Below are positions 8,349 to 17,089 of a stretch of DNA of 46,022 nucleotides, in pieces (the first letter of the stretch is position 1; every line of letters begins with the position of its first letter). The position numbers were made by a program, and so were the translations under genes. This DNA is from Terriglobia bacterium (GTDB lineage Bacteria > Acidobacteriota > Terriglobia > UBA7540), in NCBI GenBank assembly GCA_030040315.1, contig JASHTY010000444.1:1-46022 (forward strand), written 5' to 3'. The notes under the pieces are model-generated. The model did no database searches, was not told the DNA's origin, and worked only from the letters and a program-made list of their open reading frames with translations.

Positions 8349-10063
8349 CTCTGCGAATTCCCCGCAAACAATACGCTGACCTGTACGGGCCCACCGCCGG
8401 CGACAGAGTCCGCCTGGCTGACACTGACCTGTTTGTCGAAGTCGAGCGTGATCTGACTGTCTATGGCGAAGAAGCGAAATTCGGAGGCGGCAAAGTCATT
8501 CGCGACGGAATGGGACAGTCCTCACGCGCGACCTCGGCGGATGGGACTCTCGATGTGGTTGTGACCGGCGCGGTCATCATCGACCACTGGGGAATCGTCA
8601 AGGCGGACATTGGCATTCGCGGCGGGAGGATCGTTGGAATCGGTAAGGCCGGAAATCCCGATGTCATGACCGGCGTCACACCCGGCATGGTGGTCGGCGC
8701 GGGAACGGAGGTGATCGCCGGCGAAGGCAAGATCGTGACCGCCGGCGGCATCGACTCGCACGTGCATTTCATCTGCCCGCAACTGGTGGAGACGGCACTC
8801 TCCGCCGGCATCACCACGCTGATTGGAGGAGGAACCGGCCCGGCCACCGGCACCAACGCCACCACCTGCACGCCCGGCCCTGCCAATCTCCAGCAAATGC
8901 TCCTGGCGGCGGATGGCCTGCCCATCAATCTGGGTTTTTTGGGGAAGGGCAACGCGTCACAGCCCGCTCCCTTGCGCGAGCAGATTGAAGCCGGAGCCAT
9001 CGGATTGAAACTCCATGAAGACTGGGGAACGACTCCCGCCACCATTGACTGTGCGCTGAGCGTTGCAGAAGAGTTCGATGTACAGGTGGCCATCCACACC
9101 GATACGCTGAACGAAGCCGGCTTCGTGCAGGACAGTATTCGAGCATTCAAGGGCCGCACCATTCACACCTATCACACGGAAGGCGCAGGAGGCGGCCACG
9201 CACCGGACATCATCATGGTGTGCGGCGAGCCGAATTGCCTTCCGTCCTCGACAAATCCCACCATGCCCTTCACGGTCAACACGCTCGATGAGCACCTGGA
9301 CATGCTGATGGTTTGCCACCACCTGAGCCCTTCGATTCCGGAGGATATTGCTTTTGCCGAATCGCGCATTCGCGCTGAGACCATCGCGGCGGAGGACGTT
9401 TTGCACGACCTTGGCGCGATCAGCATGATGTCTTCCGACTCGCAGGCCATGGGGCGCATTGGAGAAGTGATCATACGCACATGGCAAACCGCGGACAAGA
9501 TGAAGCGGCAGCGCGGCCCACTGCCCGGTGAGGCGGCGGGCAACGACAATCTGCGCGCGCGGCGGTACGTTTCCAAGTTCACGATCAATCCTGCAATTAC
9601 GCATGGGATTTCGCGCGAAGTCGGCTCGATTGAGGCGGGCAAGTTTGCCGATCTGGTCCTCTGGAAGCCCGCCTTTTTCGGCGTCAAACCGGAAATGATT
9701 GTGAAGGGTGGAATGATTGCGTGGTCGGTGATGGGTGATCCTAACGCGTCGATCCCCACGCCGCAGCCGGTGTTTTATCGGCCCATGTTTGGAAGTCTGG
9801 GCGGCGCGCTCCATCGCACTTCGCTGACTTTTGTGTCCACGGCGGCGCTGAGCGCGAGCATCCCCGCGCGGCTGGGATTGAAGAAAACTGCCGTTGCCGT
9901 CAGCCGCTGCCGCAATCTTTCCAAGCGCGACATGATTTTGAACGACGCGCTGCCGAAAATGGAAGTCGATGCGGAAACCTATGAGGTGCGGGCGGACGGT
10001 CAACTGCTGACGTGTGAGCCCGCGAAGGTTCTTTCGATGGCGCAGCGATATTTTCTATTTTAA
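8345..10063 (+). CDS. ureC: Urease alpha (catalytic) subunit UreC
   Basis: This is the nickel-containing catalytic subunit that hydrolyses urea to ammonia and carbamate, 572 residues, the usual length. The active-site set is complete: His139 and His141 ([10 protein letters not shown]), carbamylated Lys222 ([12 protein letters not shown]), His251 ([10 protein letters not shown]), His277 ([12 protein letters not shown]), the mobile-flap Cys324-His325 (MVCHHLSPS) and Asp365 ([12 protein letters not shown]). Numbers run about five above the Klebsiella enzyme. It starts with GTG inside the ureB stop. Nothing suggests inactivation. Confidence 0.98.
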   Translation: MTLRIPRKQYADLYGPTAGDRVRLADTDLFVEVERDLTVYGEEAKFGGGKVIRDGMGQSSRATSADGTLDVVVTGAVIIDHWGIVKADIGIRGGRIVGIGKAGNPDVMTGVTPGMVVGAGTEVIAGEGKIVTAGGIDSHVHFICPQLVETALSAGITTLIGGGTGPATGTNATTCTPGPANLQQMLLAADGLPINLGFLGKGNASQPAPLREQIEAGAIGLKLHEDWGTTPATIDCALSVAEEFDVQVAIHTDTLNEAGFVQDSIRAFKGRTIHTYHTEGAGGGHAPDIIMVCGEPNCLPSSTNPTMPFTVNTLDEHLDMLMVCHHLSPSIPEDIAFAESRIRAETIAAEDVLHDLGAISMMSSDSQAMGRIGEVIIRTWQTADKMKRQRGPLPGEAAGNDNLRARRYVSKFTINPAITHGISREVGSIEAGKFADLVLWKPAFFGVKPEMIVKGGMIAWSVMGDPNASIPTPQPVFYRPMFGSLGGALHRTSLTFVSTAALSASIPARLGLKKTAVAVSRCRNLSKRDMILNDALPKMEVDAETYEVRADGQLLTCEPAKVLSMAQRYFLF

Positions 10064-10074
10064 GGGCGACTGCG

Positions 10075-10521
10075 ATGTTGGTGGTTGACCGGCTTCCTGA
10101 AATCGTCGCGCCCGAAGAACTGAACGGGAAGGAAGGAGACAAGCTCGTGCTCACCTGGGAGCAGCGCCGCTGGACGCGCGGACGACTGCTCACCGCGCGC
10201 GGCCGGGAAATTGCCATCGCGCTCCAGACGGGCTCGGTTCTCGAACCGGGCCGCATCGTGTGCGTCCAGCCGGAATGGTTTGCGACTGTGGAAGCTGCTC
10301 AGGAAAAAACTCTGCTCATTTCTCCCCCCGATCATCACACGGCGCTGAAGATTGCGTTTGAAGTGGGTAACCGCCATTTTCCGCTGGCGATTGAAGGTGA
10401 ACAGTTGTTCGTTCCGGATGATCCCGCCATGCTGCAATTGCTCGCGCGACTGGGAGTCCCGTGGGAGCGGCGTTTAGCGGTCTTCACACCGATCGGAATC
10501 GGTCACCAGCATGAACATTGA
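10075..10521 (+). CDS. ureE: Urease accessory protein UreE (nickel metallochaperone)
   Basis: This 148-residue protein would deliver nickel to the urease activation complex. It shows the UreE pattern: an N-terminal domain with LTWEQRRWTRGRLLTARGREIAIAL, then a C-terminal domain with the conserved GNRHFPLAIEGEQLFVPDDPAMLQLL, including the metal-binding His of GNRHF. The tail is short (GIGHQHEH) with only a few His, unlike the long His-rich tail of Klebsiella UreE. It lies 11 bases after ureC and overlaps ureF by 11 bases. Confidence 0.93.
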   Translation: MLVVDRLPEIVAPEELNGKEGDKLVLTWEQRRWTRGRLLTARGREIAIALQTGSVLEPGRIVCVQPEWFATVEAAQEKTLLISPPDHHTALKIAFEVGNRHFPLAIEGEQLFVPDDPAMLQLLARLGVPWERRLAVFTPIGIGHQHEH

Positions 10522-11203
10522 TTCCTTCCTGAGTCTTCTGCAGTTTTCCGACGGACTGTTTCCCGCCGGAGCGTATGCCCATTCGTTCGGCCTGGAGTCT
10601 TACGTCCAAAATGGAAGCGTGACGGACGCGGAGGGCGTTTTTGAATTCATCCGCTCGAGCATTGAAGGGTCGGTTGCCACGACGGATTTGATCGTGATGC
10701 TTTCCGCTCTCCGCTGCGTCCCCCGGAGCGGCGGTTTAGATGAATTGCTTCGGCTCGATGCCATGGTGGAAGCGATGAAGCCGGCGGAAGAACTGCGCAG
10801 CGCCAGCCGGCAGATGGGAAGGCAGATGATTCGGATTGGCGCGGCGCTCAGTGAGCATGAATTGCTCAGGTCATACTTTCAGGCCACGGAGTCGGACTCG
10901 ACCGCGGGGCACCATTGCGTGTGCTACGGAGGGGTGGCGGGTGTCCAGGGGTGGTCCGAGAATGACGCGGCCACGGCGTATCTTTATTCCGCCGCTTCGG
11001 CAATGGCGGGATCGGCGCTTCGATTGTCGCCGCTGGGACAGCTTCGCGGGCAGCAGTTGCTTTGGAGAATGCGGCCGGTGATTGCGCGGCTGGCAGGGGA
11101 TGCCGCAGGAAAAACCACGGCGGACATCTGGAGCTTTGTGCCGGGCCTTGAAATCGCCTCCATGGGCCACGCTCAACTGGAGGCAAGGTTGTTTCGATCA
11201 TGA
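10511..11203 (+). CDS. ureF: Urease accessory protein UreF
   Basis: This all-helical accessory protein of 230 residues acts with UreD and UreG in nickel insertion and is thought to control UreG GTPase. Family marks are [25 protein letters not shown] at the N-terminus, [13 protein letters not shown] in the middle, and [17 protein letters not shown] near residue 175. The start lies within the end of ureE. The stop overlaps the ureG start by 4 bases. Confidence 0.93.
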   Translation: MNIDSFLSLLQFSDGLFPAGAYAHSFGLESYVQNGSVTDAEGVFEFIRSSIEGSVATTDLIVMLSALRCVPRSGGLDELLRLDAMVEAMKPAEELRSASRQMGRQMIRIGAALSEHELLRSYFQATESDSTAGHHCVCYGGVAGVQGWSENDAATAYLYSAASAMAGSALRLSPLGQLRGQQLLWRMRPVIARLAGDAAGKTTADIWSFVPGLEIASMGHAQLEARLFRS

Positions 11204-11811
11204 TTCCGAAGCCTCTCAGGATCGGCATTGGCGGCCCCGTGGGTTCCGGCAAGACGGCGTTGGTGGAGACGTTGTGCCTGCGGCTGCGCGATCGCTACAA
11301 CATCGCAGTCATCACCAATGACATTTACACGCGTGAGGACGCAGAATTTCTCACTCGACGTGGCGCGCTTGCACCGGACCGGATCATCGGCGTGGAGACT
11401 GGCGGCTGCCCTCACGCCGCGATTCGGGAAGACGCCTCCGTCAACCTTGAGGCGGCTCGCGAACTGAACCGGCGCTTTCCCAACCTGGCCCTGCTGATCA
11501 TCGAAAGCGGCGGGGACAATCTGGCTGCCACCTTCAGCCCGGAGTTGGTGGATGCAACCGTCTATGTGATCGACGTCGCGGAAGGCGACAAGATTCCGCG
11601 CAAAGGCGGCCCGGCGATAACTGCCTCGGGCCTTCTGGTCATCAACAAGATTGATCTTGCTCCGTATGTGGGCGCCGACCTGGGAGTTATGGATCGCGAC
11701 GCCAGGCGCGCCCGTGGTGAGCGTCCTTATGTCTTCACGAACCTCAAGAACGGCACTGGAGTTGATACCATCATCCGCTGGATCCAGCACGACTTGCTTT
11801 TCGAGTCTTGA
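11200..11811 (+). CDS. ureG: Urease accessory GTPase UreG
   Basis: This 203-residue SIMIBI-class GTPase powers nickel loading of urease. It has P-loop [13 protein letters not shown], the [13 protein letters not shown] motif, the metal-binding CPH in [30 protein letters not shown] and the guanine-specificity [13 protein letters not shown]. Length and motif order are standard. There is no His-rich N-terminal extension. Confidence 0.97.
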   Translation: MIPKPLRIGIGGPVGSGKTALVETLCLRLRDRYNIAVITNDIYTREDAEFLTRRGALAPDRIIGVETGGCPHAAIREDASVNLEAARELNRRFPNLALLIIESGGDNLAATFSPELVDATVYVIDVAEGDKIPRKGGPAITASGLLVINKIDLAPYVGADLGVMDRDARRARGERPYVFTNLKNGTGVDTIIRWIQHDLLFES

Positions 11812-12640
11812 GCGTGTCGGGCGCGACGGCTATCTCTCACTCGAATTCAAGCGGCAGCGTGACCGCACCGCGCTGACGCGCTGCTGCTTCCGCCTGCCTC
11901 TGCAAGTCATGAAACCAAGTTACCTCGGGGATGACGGTTCGGCATTTGTGCTCATGCTCAACCCGACCGGGGGCATTGTGGGCGGCGACAGATTGAAGAC
12001 GGAAATCCGCCTGGGGAGCGGCTCGCACGCTTGTTTGAGCACGCCCTCCGCCACGACGGTTTACCGAACCCTGAATCGCCCGGCCAGCCACGAAACCAGC
12101 ATTCAACTGGAACAGGGCGCCATTCTGGAGTATTTCCCCGAACATCTGATCCCTTATCCCGGTTCGGCGCTTCGACAATCCATGCGAGTTCTAATGGGTC
12201 CTGGCAGTTGCCTGATCCTGAACGAGTCCTTCGCAGCCGGAAGAATTGCGCGAGGCGAAAACTGGAAATTCAACGAGCTTTCCAGCGACACTGAGGTGTG
12301 CATTGGCGGGTCGCCTGTCTACATCGGCAAGTCGAGAATTGTCCCGACGGAATTGCTTCCACACCGCCTGGGGTTCGCGGAGAATTACAACTATTTTTCC
12401 AATTTGCTCGTGGTTCACAATGCATTCAGCGCATGGAAGAATCTGGCCGATGAGCTTTCGCGCGTGCTGAATTCCGTCCCCGGCGTGCACGGGGGTGCAA
12501 GCTGCGGAGCGCGTTCAAGCTGCGTGGTTCGTGTTATGACTTCAACAGCCGCGCAATTGACGCAGGCAACACACAAGGTCTGGAGTTGCCTGCGCAGAAT
12601 CATATTGCAAAGTCCGCTAATTCCCGCAAGGAAGTATTAG
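11729..12640 (+). CDS. ureD: Urease accessory protein UreD (UreH)
   Basis: This is the scaffold protein of the urease activation complex. Family marks are [36 protein letters not shown] (the conserved GGxxGGD motif), [23 protein letters not shown], and a C-terminal [20 protein letters not shown] and PLIPARKY ending. The start is uncertain. Homology begins near GYLSLEF, around 11828, but no ATG, GTG or TTG lies in frame between there and ATG 11729, which is 83 bases inside ureG. Other in-frame starts further up are 11651 (TTG), 11666 (ATG), 11714 and 11717 (both GTG). Placing ureD last is less usual than ureD first. Confidence 0.9.
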   Translation: MSSRTSRTALELIPSSAGSSTTCFSSLERVGRDGYLSLEFKRQRDRTALTRCCFRLPLQVMKPSYLGDDGSAFVLMLNPTGGIVGGDRLKTEIRLGSGSHACLSTPSATTVYRTLNRPASHETSIQLEQGAILEYFPEHLIPYPGSALRQSMRVLMGPGSCLILNESFAAGRIARGENWKFNELSSDTEVCIGGSPVYIGKSRIVPTELLPHRLGFAENYNYFSNLLVVHNAFSAWKNLADELSRVLNSVPGVHGGASCGARSSCVVRVMTSTAAQLTQATHKVWSCLRRIILQSPLIPARKY

Positions 12641-12726
12641 TGCAGTGCGTCAAAGGTATTGCAACATACGATTTTCCGCGCAGGCGATGTCGCATCTGGC
12701 TTTAGCTCGACCGCTTCGATTTTTTC

Positions 12727-14337
12727 CTACTGCATAACTTTAGTTGTAGAGGACGAAATTCCAAAGAGTTTCTGGATCTTTTCAAACATGCTTTTCTGCT
12801 GGCCCTTGAGCATGGCGGCCCGGGCTTCGGCGTCAAGGTCCTGGCGGATGGCTTCGATTTCCACCTTCCTGCGCGCCAGCAATTGGGACAGATAGCTGGC
12901 GATTTCCGGGCGGCCATGCAGGATATCGTTAAACGCCTCGCGGTCCAGACGATAGCATTCGGAGTCCTCGAGCGCTTTAAGGGATGCGCTGCGAGGCTCG
13001 CCGGTAAGCAGCGACATCTCCCCAAAAAAATCCCCGGCGTGTACGATGGCTACGGTTTTGTGATTGCCGGTGTCGGTGGAAATGAACACCTCGCCTGAGC
13101 CCTTGGTCAGGATGTAAAGCCAATGGGCTTGCGCGCCCTGGCGCGTCATCAATTCGCCTTTCATAAAAGGCGTGAAGCGCAGGCGTTCGGCCAGGTGAAG
13201 GCGCTCCGCGTCGTTCATTTCGCGGAACAGTTCCACCTTGGCCAGATCAAGCGCGCTCAGGCGCTGTGCGATTTCGTGCTCGTGGTGAAGCTTGGCGCGC
13301 TCCAGGTCGTGCGATTCCACGAAGGCGGTGACTGCCGGAACCGAGAGCGGAATGCCGGCGCGCTGCAGGGCGAAATAGATGCGGCTGCGCACCAGCGAAT
13401 CCGTGGGGTCGTCCTTGGCCAGATCGGTAAGCCAGTAGCGCGCGGCGTAGGAGCAGTAGCTCTCCTTGAACTCCATCAGCACGACGTTGGCGGGTGGGTC
13501 GCAGGCGGCGCCCTCCACGGGCTCGGTGTTCAGGGCGTCAGACACCACGCGAATGACTTCCGTGGGCGGCACGCGGAAATCCACGTTGAACCACACCCAG
13601 CGGCGCGTCTGGAGCGGCTGCCCGGCGCGCTGGCCCTGAATCAGCACCTGGGATTTGATCAGCACGCTGTTGGGGATGATGATGGTATCCCAGTTGCGCG
13701 ATTCAATGGCCACGTGCCGCCAGGTGATCTCCTTCACCTTGCCGGCCGTCTGATCGATTTTCACCCAGTCGCCCACCTGCAGGCTGTCGTCAATTTGCAG
13801 CACCAGGCCGCCCAGGATGTTCGAAAGGCTGTCCTGGAGCGAGAAGACAATCACACCCGTCATGACCGCGCCGGTGGCCACCAGGCCGGAAAGCGACAGG
13901 TTGTAGTGTGCCAGCAGCCATAGTCCTGCGCCCATGTACCCCGCTGCGACGATGAGGTCCCGCAGCACTTGCGGCGGCGAAAGCGGCGTGAAGCACAAGA
14001 CGACATCAAAAATAATGATGCTGGCCAGCTTGACGAACGCGCACCCCACCAGCAGGAATCCCGCGGCTTGCAGGGCTTTGGTGGCGTTGGGCATTTCAAG
14101 GGTCGACGGGATGGCCGAGATGGTCATCAGGATGATGCCCAGGGCGTAAAGGATCAGCGCGGTGCGCACGTGAGGACGCTGCCGCCGCGCGAACAGCGCC
14201 AGCAGCGCCGCTGGCACTAGAATGCCGATGGAGATTTCCAGGAAGCTGTCGCCGTGGGCAACAAGCTGAAAGTTCCGCCAAAAATCCAGGAGCGGATTGG
14301 CGTCTAGCAATATGGCCGGCGGAATCCAGGTGCTCAT
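12727..14337 (-). CDS. MscS-family mechanosensitive channel with cyclic-nucleotide-binding domain
   Basis: This 536-residue membrane protein has several hydrophobic helices in the first 185 residues. An MscS pore/beta region follows (GAVMTGVIVFSLQDSLSNILGGLVLQIDD, then QVGDWVKIDQTAGKVKEITWR and IIIPNSVLI). Residues about 390-510 form a cNMP-binding fold with phosphate-binding cassette FGEMSLLTGEPRSAS, keeping the Glu and Arg that contact cyclic nucleotide. The end is a charged helix. It probably acts as an osmotic-release or ligand-gated channel in the inner membrane. The pore-helix ASV(G/S)LA-like pattern is only partly conserved. It faces ureD tail to tail. The 86-base gap shows no clear hairpin terminator. 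Confidence 0.88.
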   Translation of the reverse strand: MSTWIPPAILLDANPLLDFWRNFQLVAHGDSFLEISIGILVPAALLALFARRQRPHVRTALILYALGIILMTISAIPSTLEMPNATKALQAAGFLLVGCAFVKLASIIIFDVVLCFTPLSPPQVLRDLIVAAGYMGAGLWLLAHYNLSLSGLVATGAVMTGVIVFSLQDSLSNILGGLVLQIDDSLQVGDWVKIDQTAGKVKEITWRHVAIESRNWDTIIIPNSVLIKSQVLIQGQRAGQPLQTRRWVWFNVDFRVPPTEVIRVVSDALNTEPVEGAACDPPANVVLMEFKESYCSYAARYWLTDLAKDDPTDSLVRSRIYFALQRAGIPLSVPAVTAFVESHDLERAKLHHEHEIAQRLSALDLAKVELFREMNDAERLHLAERLRFTPFMKGELMTRQGAQAHWLYILTKGSGEVFISTDTGNHKTVAIVHAGDFFGEMSLLTGEPRSASLKALEDSECYRLDREAFNDILHGRPEIASYLSQLLARRKVEIEAIRQDLDAEARAAMLKGQQKSMFEKIQKLFGISSSTTKVMQ

Positions 14338-14584
14338 GCGGTTTCAGTAAAAAGCTGTCGTGATTTTACCGCGAGAGGGTTGGCAGGCCAAGAAGGAAAA
14401 GCGGAAGTCAAAAGTCAGAAGTAATAAGGCCAAAGGCGCGTTAACTCTTCGCTTGGACCGCGGTCGGGGCGAAAACTGCGTGACGAAAAATCACTGAAAG
14501 TTTCGCACGTCCCCGGCGTTCTAGGAATGAGGGGCCGGGAGGGCCGCGCTTGGGGGCCGAGGTCGAGGTGGGAACTGCCGAAAC
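14338..14584. other. Short intergenic stretch with simple repeats
   Basis: This lies between two leftward genes. A purine-rich AAGTCAAAAGTCAGAAGT stretch near 14405 consists of degenerate direct repeats. No gene or clear terminator is seen. It must contain the promoter of the channel gene if that is not co-transcribed with the DUF1059 gene. Confidence 0.4.
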
Positions 14585-14767
14585 TCACTCATCCTTGATG
14601 GCGGCCTTGACCATGGCCAACATGGAGGGCGGAATCATGGAGACGGAAATTCCGTGGTCCTTTTCGGCGTGCTCGGCGGCAAGCTTCATGAGTTCATCTT
14701 CGGTTGCGGCACGAATTTCCTTAGGGCAGCCGGTGCCCAAGTCAGCGCAGCGCAGGACTTTGGCCAT
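14585..14767 (-). CDS. DUF1059 small protein
   Basis: This 60-residue cytoplasmic protein opens MAKVLRCADLGTGCP and continues with ATEDELMKLAAEHAEKDHGI and a final MLAMVKAAIKDE. That matches the DUF1059 pattern of two Cys near the N-terminus and a conserved H-A-x-x-x-H-G segment. A very strong ribosome-binding site (AAAGGAGG, complement of about 14772-14779) precedes the ATG. The function of the family is unknown. Confidence 0.85.
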   Translation of the reverse strand: MAKVLRCADLGTGCPKEIRAATEDELMKLAAEHAEKDHGISVSMIPPSMLAMVKAAIKDE

Positions 14768-15088
14768 GGATCCTCCTTTAGTCGATCGTGCCTTGGCAGT
14801 CAGGCGGCAAGTGGGGATCCTTCAGCTGACGGACGCCACAGCAAATCGCGGTGAGGATCATAACACCGCGCGAAGTCCGGGCGGGAATTTTCGTGCAAAT
14901 CGCATGGAGCCGTCGCTTTCGCGGATTGCATTTTGGGCGTCCCCTGTTATGATATTCGACGGGGCGCAGGAAATTGCAGGTCAGACGAGCGACAGGAGTT
15001 GGGGAACGCAACAAGCAGTTTGCGGGTTGAGGCAGATCATGGGAGAAGCGCCCGCGGCTCACCCTAAGAAACAGCCATCGAGTTACCA
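14768..15088. other. Divergent intergenic region before the secretion/pilus locus
   Basis: This stretch separates the leftward DUF1059 gene from the rightward filament locus, so it should hold promoters for both. Apart from the DUF1059 ribosome-binding site at its left end and the candidate promoter at 14926-14953, nothing distinct is seen. Confidence 0.5.
14926..14953 (+). promoter_or_regulatory. Candidate promoter for the secretion/pilus locus
   Basis: TTGCAT (14926-14931), 16 bases, then TATGAT (14948-14953). The -10 matches consensus at five of six positions; the -35 is weak. It lies 135 bases before the first gene of the locus. Confidence 0.3.
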
Positions 15089-17068
15089 GTGAGGATTGCC
15101 AGGCAACTCGTCAGTTTCGCAACGGGTTTAGTGGTTGGTCTTTGCCTGTATTTCCTTCCCAGGGCCAGCCGCATCCTTCTCCCCTCGTTGCGGCCGGTTT
15201 CGACCGCCGTGGCAAGTCCCGCTGATCATGCTTCCGCCTCCTCATCGATTCATAAACCCTCAATAAACCGGGCGGCATTCGCGGAAAGAAAAGCTTCCAG
15301 AGAGCCCCGTCAGGTGGTCAGGCGAATTCGTGCGATTCGAGATTCGCATCCCGCGCCTGAGACCTCTCAGGCGGATTCGCCTGAACCTGCAACGGCCTCG
15401 TCTACAATCCTCACCTCCCCCCCACCCCTGACCTTCAAACCCCTCGGTTATGTTGAGATTCCCGGCGGGCAACTGGAAGCGATTATCTCGCAAGAAAACG
15501 ATGTCCAGGTCGTTCATATAGGTGACCACATTTCGGGCCACTACCAGGTTACGAAAATCAGCCCTGAATCGGTTGAGGCCGATGATGAGGAGCTCACGCA
15601 GGCGCCCAGGGGCGCGCAGAGTGCCCGGGAATTAACGGCAGCAGCTATTCCCGAGCCGGCAAAGCCACAGGCGGTAGTTATTCAGGATGGGCCTGCACCC
15701 GGAGCGGCGGCGGCTGAGTCTCCGGCTTCCCCTAATTCGGAGCCCCACTTGGCTGGGGTCAACCCCATTCCTAACGGTGAAGGTGCAGCCGAAGCACAAA
15801 AGACCTTAGGGTACGTCGAACAGGCTGACGGAAGAATTCAGACTGTGATTGCCGACGCTGATACGGTCCGGCTGGAAACGGGTGCATCGACTGAGGTCGC
15901 GGCGGGTCCCACTCCAGCAGCCGGCTCGACTGTAGCGGCGGTCACTCAACCTTTGCCAGGTCGGGTGCCGAATCCGGTCGAAGCCGTGGCGGATGCAGAT
16001 ATTTTGCACTCTGACAACCGTACAGTCGGACCTGAGGTAATGGAGGTAGAGCCGACGGATTATCAAGCCAGTGCCGGCCGGTCGGCACCAGGGTTTGAAT
16101 CAATTCTCAGAGGGCAGATGGCCGGCAACCCAATTGCAGCCGACCCGACATCATTTATAAGCAGGGATGATTCGTTGGCATCGGGACCTGACCCGGCTTC
16201 GTCCTCACCTCCGGTATTAATGATTCCCCTGGGTTATGTCGTAAGACAGGACGGAGAATTGGCAGCGATTGTCCCGCACGACGATGAGATCTACATTGTC
16301 AGCCAAGGTGACCGTTTTGACGGGCAATATCGTGCCTTGACGGTCACGGCCGACGCAGTGGAGGTTGTTGAGGAACCGCCCCGGCAGGCGCATCCTCCGC
16401 CGATACGGGCACCCGTGCGGGCGCCGCCAGACGCGCCGTTTGTGCTTGCCGCCGCCCGGGATGGGGCGAAATCCTCCGCCAGGGATGATTGCATAAGATG
16501 CGAATCTCCTGCCGCAGGGGAAGTGTCTTCTAAATCAACTATCGAGGCTAGTTCTAAGCCTGAAATTCCAGCGTTGCAGGGCCGAATCGAAGCGCAAGGT
16601 CGGATAATCACCGTGAAAACTCAGGCCGAAGCATCGACGGACAGCGGAATTTACGTTTTTCAAAAGCTCGGCAGTATAGAAACTGCAGACGGTGAAACGA
16701 GGGCTATAGTGGCGGATGAATCGGACCTCTACCTGGTCAAGCAGGGTGAGACGTTTGCGGGCCGATACCGCGCGATCAGCGTCGAAGCTGCGTTCGTGCT
16801 GGCTGGGCGCGAGACTGCGGGGCCGCGGGAGGGGAACTATCTCTCGGCTCAGGCAGTATCCCCGGCCAAGGGTGCATCCAAGACTATGAACGGAAATCTG
16901 CATTTTCCGCTTTCTGCGTTGGAAGACCTGCAGGCTTTCCATCCGGGCCACGTCCTGGTTAATCCGGGTTCGGACGAACTGGGGCCCACTCCGTTAAACT
17001 TCTCGCTGACCGAGACCGGTTTGGAGCCAGAATCTATTGCGGCGGGGAATCCTGGTTTCAGGTTTTGA
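15089..17068 (+). CDS. Membrane-anchored protein with four PilP/GspC-like modules
   Basis: This 659-residue protein starts with GTG and one N-terminal helix (about residues 7-25), so most of it probably lies in the periplasm. A short module recurs: 'LGYVE..dG...AIi...d.v.vV..GD...G.Y+v..i....v'. Copies lie at about residues 117-165, 238-268 (incomplete), 379-428 and 524-572, joined by long Pro/Ala/Ser-rich linkers. The same module ends the PilP-like protein at 26488-27042. PilP and GspC HR domains have this kind of small beta fold and bind the secretin or the PilN/PilO complex, so I infer a multivalent link between inner membrane and secretin. The secretin gene follows 21 bases downstream. 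I do not know a named family with this architecture. Confidence 0.75.
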   Translation: MRIARQLVSFATGLVVGLCLYFLPRASRILLPSLRPVSTAVASPADHASASSSIHKPSINRAAFAERKASREPRQVVRRIRAIRDSHPAPETSQADSPEPATASSTILTSPPPLTFKPLGYVEIPGGQLEAIISQENDVQVVHIGDHISGHYQVTKISPESVEADDEELTQAPRGAQSARELTAAAIPEPAKPQAVVIQDGPAPGAAAAESPASPNSEPHLAGVNPIPNGEGAAEAQKTLGYVEQADGRIQTVIADADTVRLETGASTEVAAGPTPAAGSTVAAVTQPLPGRVPNPVEAVADADILHSDNRTVGPEVMEVEPTDYQASAGRSAPGFESILRGQMAGNPIAADPTSFISRDDSLASGPDPASSSPPVLMIPLGYVVRQDGELAAIVPHDDEIYIVSQGDRFDGQYRALTVTADAVEVVEEPPRQAHPPPIRAPVRAPPDAPFVLAAARDGAKSSARDDCIRCESPAAGEVSSKSTIEASSKPEIPALQGRIEAQGRIITVKTQAEASTDSGIYVFQKLGSIETADGETRAIVADESDLYLVKQGETFAGRYRAISVEAAFVLAGRETAGPREGNYLSAQAVSPAKGASKTMNGNLHFPLSALEDLQAFHPGHVLVNPGSDELGPTPLNFSLTETGLEPESIAAGNPGFRF

Positions 17069-17089
17069 TACCAGCCGCGGGGGAGACGG

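Noticed and set aside
8957-10003. Long minus-strand frame opposite ureC
   Set aside because: ureC on the plus strand is fully conserved; the antisense frame is a by-product of high GC.
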